Of a DNA stretch of 29,814 bases, positions 23,498 to 29,814 are shown one piece after another. The DNA comes from Hyphomonadaceae bacterium (lineage in GTDB: Bacteria; Pseudomonadota; Alphaproteobacteria; Caulobacterales; Hyphomonadaceae). The notes beneath the pieces are model-generated. The model was not told the DNA's origin. It made no database searches and saw only the letters and a program-made list of their open reading frames with translations. The position numbers and the translations under genes are program-made. The stretch covers positions 1-29,814 of the forward strand of contig JAUYSA010000247.1 of the NCBI GenBank assembly GCA_030696545.1, in the 5' to 3' direction. How positions within the stretch are numbered: the stretch's first letter is position 1; every line of letters starts with the position of its first letter.

Positions 23498-24676
23498 GTG
23501 TCCAAGCGCCCGATGGAAGGCCTTTTCGTCGTCGATTTCACGGCAATGGTCGCGGGGGCCTCCTGTACGCGCGCGCTTGCCGACTGCGGCGCCGACGTCG
23601 TCAAGGTGGAAAGTGCGGCCACCGGCGGCGACCTGATGCGTCACGCCGGGCCAAAGCTAGGGGGCGTCGGCCTGATATACGGCCTCTACAACACAGGTAA
23701 AAAGAGCATATCGCTCAACCTCAAATCCGAAGCCGGGCTGGCCGTGGCTCGGAGGCTCGTGGATCGCGCCGACATCGTGGTGGAGAACTTTCGCCCCGGC
23801 GTCATGGCGCGGCTGGGTCTGGGTTACGACTTGGTTTCGAAGACGAACCCCAAACTGATCTATGCCTCGATCTCCGGATTTGGGCAGTACGGCCCCCTCT
23901 CCGATCGCGCGGCCTACGCGCCGGTGGCGCATGCTTACAGCAGCTTCGACATGATGCTCAGCCGCTCGGTGGATCCGACTGCGCCGCCCCTGGACAACCG
24001 CGTCATGATCGCTGACATCCTCGCCGGAGCGAACGGCTTCGCCGCCATTCAGACTGCGCTCGTTCACCGACTGCGGCACGGGATGGGGAGCTACGTCGAC
24101 ATCACGATGGCCGAAGGGATGATGCATCTCGTCGGCATGCAGCTTCAATTCGCCCAAGCTGATCCCAGCTTGACCCTTACGGCGCACTATCCGGCATACA
24201 AGACACTCGACGGCTATGTGAGCATTCCTTTAGTGTCTACCAACACCTTCCGCCTACTGTTCCAGGTCATGGAACGCGAAGACTGGCTCGCTGACACAGC
24301 GCTTCGCACATCTGAAGGTCTCGCCCTCCGCAAATCAGAGATTTACGAGAACATCGCCCACTGGACCGCCACTCGCACCAGTCAGGAGTGCGATCGGCTG
24401 ATGACTGCGGCGGGGGTTCCATGCGCAATTTACCTGATGCCCGAAGAGGTCCTGGATGAACCGCATAGCGCGGTGCGCGGATCCTTCGGCAAGGTCGCTA
24501 CCTCCGAAGGCGAGTTCAAAGTGCTCAACCCCCCATTCCAGATCAGCACCGCAGCGGTCGGCGCTTTGCCGCATACCTCTGGGCTCGGGGAAGACACGCG
24601 TACGGTGTTAGCGAGCCGCCTTGGCCTGGACGACGCAGAGTTGGACAGGTTGGAAGCAGACGGCGCGTTCAGTTGA
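23498..24676 (+). CDS. Class III CoA-transferase family protein lacking the usual Asp
   Basis: A 392-residue CaiB/BaiF-family protein. The GTG at 23498 follows AGGAG by 6 bases, better than the ATG at 23471. The signature LFVVDFTAMVAGASCTRALADCGADVVKVE is at 9-38, NTGKKSISLNLKSEAG at 65-80, and IYASISGFGQYGPLSDRAAY follows. The next segment reads YAPVAHAYSS, where the CoA-transferase at 7826 has YDDLIQASAG. The position of the nucleophilic Asp is thus Ala141. Either another acid serves, the fold has shifted, or the protein no longer transfers CoA by a covalent anhydride. The rest (FDMMLSRSVDP, VDITMAEGMMHLVG, PCAIYLMPEEVLDEPHSAVRGSF) is intact, so it is not a decayed gene. Confidence 0.92.
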   Translation: MSKRPMEGLFVVDFTAMVAGASCTRALADCGADVVKVESAATGGDLMRHAGPKLGGVGLIYGLYNTGKKSISLNLKSEAGLAVARRLVDRADIVVENFRPGVMARLGLGYDLVSKTNPKLIYASISGFGQYGPLSDRAAYAPVAHAYSSFDMMLSRSVDPTAPPLDNRVMIADILAGANGFAAIQTALVHRLRHGMGSYVDITMAEGMMHLVGMQLQFAQADPSLTLTAHYPAYKTLDGYVSIPLVSTNTFRLLFQVMEREDWLADTALRTSEGLALRKSEIYENIAHWTATRTSQECDRLMTAAGVPCAIYLMPEEVLDEPHSAVRGSFGKVATSEGEFKVLNPPFQISTAAVGALPHTSGLGEDTRTVLASRLGLDDAELDRLEADGAFS

Positions 24677-25025
24677 CTGGTTTTGTTGAGGCAAAGTCAG
24701 TGATCTGTCCGCCTGCACGTTGAGGCGGAGCTTAATGCGCTTTCGAACATCGATTGAACCAAGCAACGCCTCCAGCACGTAGGGCTTAGATAGCCCTTTG
24801 GCGCTCGGAGCCGTTTGCCGGCGTCGTCCGAATGCCGCGCCGGGGAGGCTCTCGTCAGAGTCGAGACTTTAAGGCCGGCCTTTGAACGACAGCGGGGCGC
24901 GGGATTCTGAAGACAATACGACAACGCGCCCGCAGATGCTAACGGCCTGACGCTTGCGATGTCCGGCTAGGTTTAACCGGTAACCGCTTCGCGCCAGGCC
25001 GTCAGTCTAGGAATTTCTCAGCAGC
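24677..25025. other. Gap downstream of convergent CoA-transferase and TonB receptor genes
   Basis: These 349 bases hold no supportable gene. Both neighbours end here, so it is where termination should occur. The only clear structure is the long inverted repeat at 24942-25002, listed separately. Confidence 0.4.
24942..25002. repeat. Imperfect 12-bp inverted repeat after the TonB receptor gene
   Basis: ACGGCCTGACGC (24942-24953) pairs with GCGCCAGGCCGT (24991-25002) at 11 of 12 positions, enclosing 37 bases that include GGTTTAACCGGTAACC. It begins 24 bases beyond the receptor stop on the minus strand. It could fold as a large terminator or cruciform. It lacks a T run. Confidence 0.4.
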
Positions 25026-28000
25026 CTAAAACTTCTTCGTCAGCGCGAGTTTGTACGTCCGACCGTACGGGCTGGCCGTCGCGGGGTCATAGTTCGGCTC
25101 GATACGGACGAACGGCGGATCGGTGTCGAAGATGTTCATCACCGACAGCACGGCCGTCGTGTCCCAGGGCAGGAACACCCGGTAGGTCACGTCAGTGATG
25201 ACGTTGGCGTCAATCTTCTTCCCGGTTTGCGGCCGGTCGAAGACCTGGGCCTGAGCCACGGTCGCGACGTCGCCCACGAAGATCTGCCCGACGTAGGGGG
25301 TCGTCCGCTGGTCGACGTAGCCGTCGGTATAGTTGGTCTGGACGCGCAGGTTGTGCGGTCCGCTCTCCCACTCGACGTAGGCGGTCGCCTTCCACTGCGG
25401 CATCGGATAGAAGCCGGTGCCGACGTTGTACTTGCCGACTGCGTCGAACGCAGGGGCGATGGTTGTGCCCCGGACCTTCTGTTCCGCAACCTGATACTTG
25501 ATCGTGTAGGACGCCTGGGCGCCGAGGCGCAGACGGCCGCTGTAGACGTCGTCAAAGGTCAGTTCGCCGGTCGCATCCACGCCATCGGTCTTCACGCCGC
25601 CAGCGTTCACGAAGGTCAGGTTCACCGTCGAGACGTTCGCGGCTGAACAGACGTTCGGCTGGAACTGGAAGCGGGACTGCAGGTCCGCAAACGCGGGGTT
25701 GCCGCAGTTCACGCTGGAACCGCCGGGGAACATCAGGCTGAAGATCGTGTTTGCAGGTTCGGAGACGAACGGGTCCGTGAAGTCGAAGTTCCAGTAGTCG
25801 ATGGTGCCCTTGAACGGGCCGGCCTCGACGATCGCGCCCACGCTATAGGTGGTCGCCTTTTCCGGTGACAGGTTGGGGTTGCCGCGGGTGTTGGCGCTGC
25901 GGAACGCATTGCCAAGAGAAATCGCCGTCGACGTGGGCGAAGGATCGAGCAACGCCAGCGGCGGGGCGCGGAAGGTGGTGCCCACCGAGCCGCGCAACGC
26001 CAGCCAGTCGACGACCTGCCAGCGCAGATCCAGCTTCGGATTGAAGGTGTCGCCGCCGGCATCCTCGCCATAGTTCTCGTAGCGGGCGGCGATGTGGGCG
26101 CTGAAGTTGTCGGTGAACGGCAGACTGACTTCACCGAAGGTCGCAAAGACGTTCTGCACGACGTTGGACGGGTAAAGCGCGGCGCGCAGCGAGAACGGGC
26201 CCGTCGGCGTCGCGCAGGTCGTATTGCCGTTGATGATCGTGTCGATGCAGGGCGTGATCAGCGCGTTCGACAGCGCGGGATAGTCGGTGCGGTAGAAGTT
26301 GCGACGGAACTGGCCGCCGAACGCCCACCCCACGTTGCCGCCGGAAAACTCGATCGGCAGCTCACCATTGAGCACGCCGTCCAGGGTGAACAGGCGCGAA
26401 GTCCCTTCCTGTATCTGCTTGGCGAACATCCAGCGGAGAAGGTCGATGTTGTTGGCCACGCTTGGGCTGAACAGGGGGTTCGGCGCGCCCGGCTTCTGGT
26501 TCGTGGCGACGATCTCCGAGTTCGCCGGGAACGAGTTCGAGAACGGATTGAAGTAGTAGCATCCGACGGCGTTGTTGCCGGCGTTGGTCGTGAAGTTGTT
26601 CGTCACAGTCGCCGTACAATTCGGCGCGCCGCCCAGGCTGCCGAAGCCGCGCAGCGCCAGTTCGGCGCGCGAGATGATCATCTCGGTCGTCGATTCTTTG
26701 TAGTTGATCGTGTGATAGGTACCCGAGAGGTCGTAGCCGATCGAGTCGAACAGCTTGCCCGTGAAGCCGCCGGAGACGCGGTAGGTCTTGATGTTGGTCT
26801 GGGTCTCGGTGCCGTCCTGCGAGGACAGCGGGTGGCCGCCCAGGCCGAACGGGCGGAAGTTCAGGGCGGTGTTCCAGACCACGCCCGTGGTTCCAGCAGG
26901 GAAGGCGTTGGGGAACTGCTGGATCAGCAGCGCCAAACCGGGGTTGGTCGCCGGCGCATAGTACTGGCCAGGGAACGGCGAGGTGGCGGCCGTGGGGCCG
27001 CCGAGCGCGCTCGGGAACGGGGAGGTGATCCATTCCAGATAGGTTTCGGTGTACAGAGCCTCCGCGTGGAATTTCACGTCGTCGGACAGGTCGAAGTTCG
27101 TTTCGCCGTAGACCTGCCAGCGATTGGTCGGGTCGGTCATGTTGAGAAAGATGCCGGCGATACGCGCCAGGCAGACCTGGCTTCCGGCGGAGAAGCTCGG
27201 GACAGCGCCGACGGTCGAGCAGCCCGGATCGCGGATTTGGCTCGTAAGGTTGGCTGGCGTGTTGGCGCCGACCACCGGGCGGAAGGAGGTCGGGTTGTTG
27301 GTGAAGGAATATCCAGCATCCGGATTCACCTGATAGCTAGGATTGTTCCAGTCCGGAGCGTTGCCGCGCATCCTGCCGCGTTGCTGCCAGCCGGCGCTGA
27401 GCAGGATGTTCCCTCGGTCGCCTACCCAGCCCCAGAGCGCGCTGGCCGAATAGTCCGGATCGTCAGCGTCCGGCACGTAACGCACGTCGCCCGAGACTTG
27501 CAGGCCCTCGAAATTCTTGCGGGTGATGAAGTTGACCACGCCGGCGATGGCGTCCGAGCCATAGATGGCGGCCGCGCCGTCTTTCAACACCTCGATCCGG
27601 CCGATCGCGGCCTGCGGCAGCGAGTTGGCGTCGACATAGCCGCCAGTGTCCTTCCGCGGGAAGGAAGACAGTCGCTTGCCGTTCAGCAGCACGAGCGTGC
27701 GCTGCGGACCGAGGTTGCGGAGGTTCACCGCCGACACGCCCGGCACGTTGCCGAGGAGGCCATTGGACTGGCTCTGATCCCCGTTGGTGCCGCCGACGCC
27801 CGGCAGGTTCTTCAGCATTTCGACCGTGCTCGGGTTGCCCTGGCGCTGCAGTTCGTCGGCGCCGATCACATCGACCGGCAGCGCAGCGTCCTCGGGCGTA
27901 CCCGCGATGAACGAGCCGGTGACGACCACCTCGCTGACTTCGCCGCTACCCTGAGCGAAAGCAGGTTGCGCGCCCCACACGACGGCGGCTGCGCTGAGCG

Positions 28001-28037
28001 CCGCAAATGATGCGGTCGCGTAAAGACTGGTGTTCAT
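25026..28037 (-). CDS. TonB-dependent outer-membrane receptor
   Basis: A 1003-residue outer-membrane transporter. The signal peptide is MNTSLYATASFAALSAAAVV... with likely cleavage after QPAFA (residue 28). A TonB-box-like EVSEVVVTGS follows (33-42), then the plug: LPVDVIGADELQRQGNPSTVEMLKNLPGV, VNLRNLGPQRTLVLLNGKRL, and IGRIEVLKDGAAAIYGSDAIAGVVNFI. The remainder is a 22-strand barrel with large Asn/Pro/Thr-rich loops, ending YGRTYKLALTKKF with the terminal Phe used for BAM insertion. The subtype with VPGVSAVNLRNLG is common in Caulobacterales and sphingomonads. GGGGGA lies 7 bases before the ATG. Being next to the catabolic genes, it probably takes up their hydrophobic substrate, although many such receptors carry siderophores or glycans. 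Confidence 0.95.
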   Translation of the reverse strand: MNTSLYATASFAALSAAAVVWGAQPAFAQGSGEVSEVVVTGSFIAGTPEDAALPVDVIGADELQRQGNPSTVEMLKNLPGVGGTNGDQSQSNGLLGNVPGVSAVNLRNLGPQRTLVLLNGKRLSSFPRKDTGGYVDANSLPQAAIGRIEVLKDGAAAIYGSDAIAGVVNFITRKNFEGLQVSGDVRYVPDADDPDYSASALWGWVGDRGNILLSAGWQQRGRMRGNAPDWNNPSYQVNPDAGYSFTNNPTSFRPVVGANTPANLTSQIRDPGCSTVGAVPSFSAGSQVCLARIAGIFLNMTDPTNRWQVYGETNFDLSDDVKFHAEALYTETYLEWITSPFPSALGGPTAATSPFPGQYYAPATNPGLALLIQQFPNAFPAGTTGVVWNTALNFRPFGLGGHPLSSQDGTETQTNIKTYRVSGGFTGKLFDSIGYDLSGTYHTINYKESTTEMIISRAELALRGFGSLGGAPNCTATVTNNFTTNAGNNAVGCYYFNPFSNSFPANSEIVATNQKPGAPNPLFSPSVANNIDLLRWMFAKQIQEGTSRLFTLDGVLNGELPIEFSGGNVGWAFGGQFRRNFYRTDYPALSNALITPCIDTIINGNTTCATPTGPFSLRAALYPSNVVQNVFATFGEVSLPFTDNFSAHIAARYENYGEDAGGDTFNPKLDLRWQVVDWLALRGSVGTTFRAPPLALLDPSPTSTAISLGNAFRSANTRGNPNLSPEKATTYSVGAIVEAGPFKGTIDYWNFDFTDPFVSEPANTIFSLMFPGGSSVNCGNPAFADLQSRFQFQPNVCSAANVSTVNLTFVNAGGVKTDGVDATGELTFDDVYSGRLRLGAQASYTIKYQVAEQKVRGTTIAPAFDAVGKYNVGTGFYPMPQWKATAYVEWESGPHNLRVQTNYTDGYVDQRTTPYVGQIFVGDVATVAQAQVFDRPQTGKKIDANVITDVTYRVFLPWDTTAVLSVMNIFDTDPPFVRIEPNYDPATASPYGRTYKLALTKKF

Positions 28038-28053
28038 ATCCGATTCCCCCGAG

Positions 28054-28073
28054 CTTATTTTATCCGCAATAAG
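28054..28073. promoter_or_regulatory. AT-rich inverted repeat before the TonB receptor gene
   Basis: CTTATT and AATAAG are perfect 6-base arms with an 8-base spacer, 17 bases upstream of the receptor ATG. On the minus strand the right half includes GATAAAAT, a possible -10, so a bound repressor would cover the promoter or leader. No good -35 was seen. Confidence 0.4.
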
Positions 28074-28311
28074 TCTTATGTTTCGGCGTCGCGGTCAAGA
28101 TGCTCGGGCGTATCTCCAAATCGCGCCAAAAATGCCCTGCGGCGCAAGGGCGGCGCGGCGATGCGCGCGGCGCCTTCTGCTCGCAGCGCATGGTCTTGAC
28201 GCGGGCGACAGAAATCCTTCGCCAACCGCATCCAACAGCGCCGCAACCCAGGCGCCACTATGCGCCGGTTCTAGGTCGCCACAAGGCGCGCGAACGTCTC
28301 GCCGGCATTCG

Positions 28312-29055
28312 CTAGGGGGTGGGGATTCCCTCGGCTGTCTTGCGCATTGGGGCGCTCGCCGCGCGTCCGGCCAGGGCGTCGGCGCCCGCATACCCGGCGA
28401 TGGCCTGACTGATCGGCGCCAGCTCGGGGAGAACGTAGACGATCCCGTAGGTGCCGGCGAACGCCGGGCGCACGACGCCCTCGAAGAACTCCGGCGGCAC
28501 GTTGATGCAGCCAAAGGAAATGCGGTTGTCTAAGGGTGAGGCCGTGGCCAGGCGCTGCAGGCGGTGTTCCTTGGGATTGCTGGTGACCACGGCGTGCAAA
28601 GACACTGACGCTGCGTAGTCCACCCAAAGGACGTCCTTGTTGGCCAGATCGCGGCCGAGCGCAGAGATGAAGCGTCCCGCCGGCGTGGTGCGCTCTTCTG
28701 GGCGTATGGTCGACAGCTCTCGCTCGCCGATGCCGGCAACGGTCGTGTCGCCGCGGGCCACGCCAAGCAACGCCGCTGCGGAGCCCTGGATCTGGCCATC
28801 GCCAGCGAAGACGAAGACCTTCGCCTGCACCTTGTCGATGATCACGAACGGCAGGCCGGAGTTGTCGCCGGTGGCGATCACCCACTCCCGCACCTGAGCG
28901 GCCTGCTGTGAGGCCTGGCGCCCCCAGGCGTCGGCGGACGCTGTCTGCGCTTTCGCCGGCGAGGTCGACAACACGCTCACGGACAAGCAAAGGCCAACGG
29001 CGAAAACCGCCGGTGCGAAACTGCTGACCTTGCGCGTGCTGTTCGATCCTCGCAT
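28312..29055 (-). CDS. L,D-transpeptidase (YkuD domain), secreted
   Basis: A 247-residue exported protein. A signal peptide covers about residues 1-36 (hydrophobic SSFAPAVFAVGLCLSVSVLS, cleavage after AKA). The YkuD catalytic domain follows: FVIIDKVQAKVFVFAGDGQI (70-89), then RTTPAGRFI and the His in SLHAVV (154). The nucleophile is in RISFGCINVPPEFF with Cys183, matching the S-x-G-C-[IV]-[NR] signature. Such enzymes make 3-3 cross-links in peptidoglycan or attach proteins to it in the periplasm. The ATG has AGGA 8 bases upstream, and that ribosome site overlaps the stop of the repeat-protein gene, so the two are translationally coupled. It is unrelated to the catabolic genes. Confidence 0.93.
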   Translation of the reverse strand: MRGSNSTRKVSSFAPAVFAVGLCLSVSVLSTSPAKAQTASADAWGRQASQQAAQVREWVIATGDNSGLPFVIIDKVQAKVFVFAGDGQIQGSAAALLGVARGDTTVAGIGERELSTIRPEERTTPAGRFISALGRDLANKDVLWVDYAASVSLHAVVTSNPKEHRLQRLATASPLDNRISFGCINVPPEFFEGVVRPAFAGTYGIVYVLPELAPISQAIAGYAGADALAGRAASAPMRKTAEGIPTP

Positions 29056-29064
29056 CGGGCGATC

Positions 29065-29814
29065 CTAGTTGCGGCTCTTCTTGGGAGGCAGGACCGGCGG
29101 CGGAGGCGGCGCAGGCCGCGGCGGTGGCGGTGCGGCGATCACGGCGACGGGCGGCATTCGCACGCCTGGGCCGAACACCTCGAAGAACGCGGTGCGGACT
29201 GATCCGATCTCCAGCGGCGGCGTCCACAGAAACTCCGGCGCTTCGACCAAGGTATCGGCCGGGGGCGCAGCAGGCGGCGTGGTGGTCGCAGGCGGCGGGG
29301 GTGACGCCGGCTCCGTCGTCGAGAGCGGCGGCGGCGTCACCGCAGGCGGAGTGACCGGCGGCTGTTGGGTCGCGGGCGGGGTCACCGGCTGCACCTGAAC
29401 TGGCGGAGGCGCAGGTTCCTCCTCATGGGCAGGCGGATGCTCGGGTTCCTCGTGCACTGGAGGATGCTCGGGCGGGTGCTCCGGTGGATGCTCCGGTGGA
29501 TGCTCCGGCGGATGCTCCGGGGGATGCTCGGGCGGATGCTCCGGCGGGTGCTCGGGCGGATGCTCCGGGGGATGCTCCGGCGGATGCTCGGGCGGATGCT
29601 CAGCCGGGTGCTCCGGCGGATGCTCAGCCGGGTGCTCGGGCGGGTGCTCAGCCGGGTGTTCGGGCGGATGCTCAGCCGGGTGCTCGGGCGGATGTACGGG
29701 TTCCTCATGAACCGGCGGATGTTCGTGCTCGGGCGGGTGTTCGGGCGGATGCTCAGCCGGGTGCTCGGGCGGATGCGCGGGTTCCTCATGAACCGGCGGA
29801 TGCTCGTGCTCGGG
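29065..29814 (-). CDS. Pro/Glu/His-rich repeat protein, C-terminal part (cut by window edge)
   Basis: At least 249 residues in a frame that is open to the window edge; the N-terminus is missing. The visible part begins with modules PEHEHPPVHEEPAHPPEHPA and then has a long run of P-P-E-H / P-A-E-H units. A second segment is rich in Pro, Thr and Val (VTPPATQQPPVTPP). A short ordered stretch follows (TLVEAPEFLWTPPLEIGSVR, then AFFEVFGPGVRM), with a proline-rich basic end, PPPPVLPPKKSRN. No family is recognised. The composition suggests a stiff, extended, acidic/histidine chain that could span the periplasm or wall or bind metal. The gene is coupled to the L,D-transpeptidase, so a role as wall-attached or wall-spanning protein is a reasonable guess. 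Whether it has a signal peptide or membrane anchor cannot be seen. Confidence 0.8.
   Translation of the reverse strand, partial: PEHEHPPVHEEPAHPPEHPAEHPPEHPPEHEHPPVHEEPVHPPEHPAEHPPEHPAEHPPEHPAEHPPEHPAEHPPEHPPEHPPEHPPEHPPEHPPEHPPEHPPEHPPEHPPEHPPEHPPVHEEPEHPPAHEEEPAPPPVQVQPVTPPATQQPPVTPPAVTPPPLSTTEPASPPPPATTTPPAAPPADTLVEAPEFLWTPPLEIGSVRTAFFEVFGPGVRMPPVAVIAAPPPPRPAPPPPPVLPPKKSRN
29463..29696. repeat. Tandem 12-base coding repeat (E-H-P-P units)
   Basis: About 19 uninterrupted units of GGATGCTCCGGC and close variants (plus-strand view), each coding four residues E-H-P-P or E-H-P-A on the minus strand. Towards the right, units pair into a 24-base form, GGATGCTCAGCC plus GGGTGCTCGGGC. Variation is mainly at third codon positions, showing selection on the protein. 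Confidence 0.9.
29698..29814. repeat. Higher-order 81-base tandem repeat (27 residues)
   Basis: GGGTTCCTCATGAACCGGCG starts at 29698 and again at 29779, a period of 81 bases. The second copy continues to the window edge nearly identically. The unit codes V-H-E-E-P-x-H-P-P plus several E-H-P-[AP] units and E-H-E-H. The repeat therefore extends beyond the window. Confidence 0.8.

Noticed and set aside
26094..28010. A 638-codon open frame on the plus strand opposite the TonB receptor
   Set aside because: It is the antisense of a clear receptor gene. The translation is rich in Arg, Val, Gly and Ala without domains, as expected opposite high-GC coding DNA.
29382..29789. Arg/Ser/Pro repeat frame (RPSTRPSIRPS-like) over the repeat array
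   Set aside because: It is a shifted reading of the E-H-P-P repeat. The E-H-P-P frame continues into an ordered C-terminus, keeps the protein sequence through third-position changes, and ends just before the coupled gene.
29463..29814. CRISPR array
   Set aside because: The repeats are contiguous 12-base coding units without unique spacers.

Overview
The window looks like chromosomal DNA of a high-GC alphaproteobacterium, most plausibly Caulobacterales or Sphingomonadales. Three things point there: a large TonB-dependent receptor, a spinster-type MFS carrier, and a broken gene resembling MucR regulators, which are typical of Alphaproteobacteria. I see no rRNA, tRNA, integrase, transposase or CRISPR array.

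Positions 1-24676 form a catabolic accessory region of about 20 genes. All belong to families used to take apart CoA-activated, multi-ring or isoprenoid carbon skeletons. In order they are: the N-terminus of an acyl-CoA dehydrogenase (minus); an old-yellow-enzyme reductase and an MFS carrier (plus); two overlapping acyl-CoA dehydrogenase genes (minus); a type-B carboxylesterase (minus); a class III CoA-transferase (plus); two quinone-oxidoreductase-like MDR enzymes (minus); an SMP-30 lactonase (plus); a TetR regulator and a third MDR enzyme (minus); a MucR-like pseudogene; a PTGR-like MDR enzyme (minus); a fumarate-reductase/KstD-type flavoprotein (plus); an SDR (plus); a CMD-family protein and a second SDR (minus); a third SDR (plus); an alpha/beta hydrolase and a SnoaL-like dehydratase candidate (minus); and a second class III CoA-transferase (plus). 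A 1003-residue TonB receptor (25026-28037) probably imports the substrate. The genes change strand often and mostly lie as single genes or pairs, with several divergent promoters, rather than as one operon. No ring-cleaving dioxygenase or KshAB-type hydroxylase is present, so only part of a pathway is visible.

A plausible order of events, by inference only: the TonB receptor and MFS carrier take up a hydrophobic ester or acid; esterases and the lactonase hydrolyse it; the CoA-transferases load CoA; the acyl-CoA dehydrogenase pair, the SnoaL-like protein and the SDRs run side-chain or ring oxidation; the OYE, MDR and FAD enzymes handle enone double bonds. The family mix resembles the bile-acid-inducible (bai) gene set plus sterol side-chain acyl-CoA dehydrogenases. 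TetR is the only intact regulator.

Positions 28312-29814 are unrelated to catabolism. They hold a secreted L,D-transpeptidase preceded, 9 bases away and on the same strand, by a Pro/Glu/His repeat protein that runs off the right edge.
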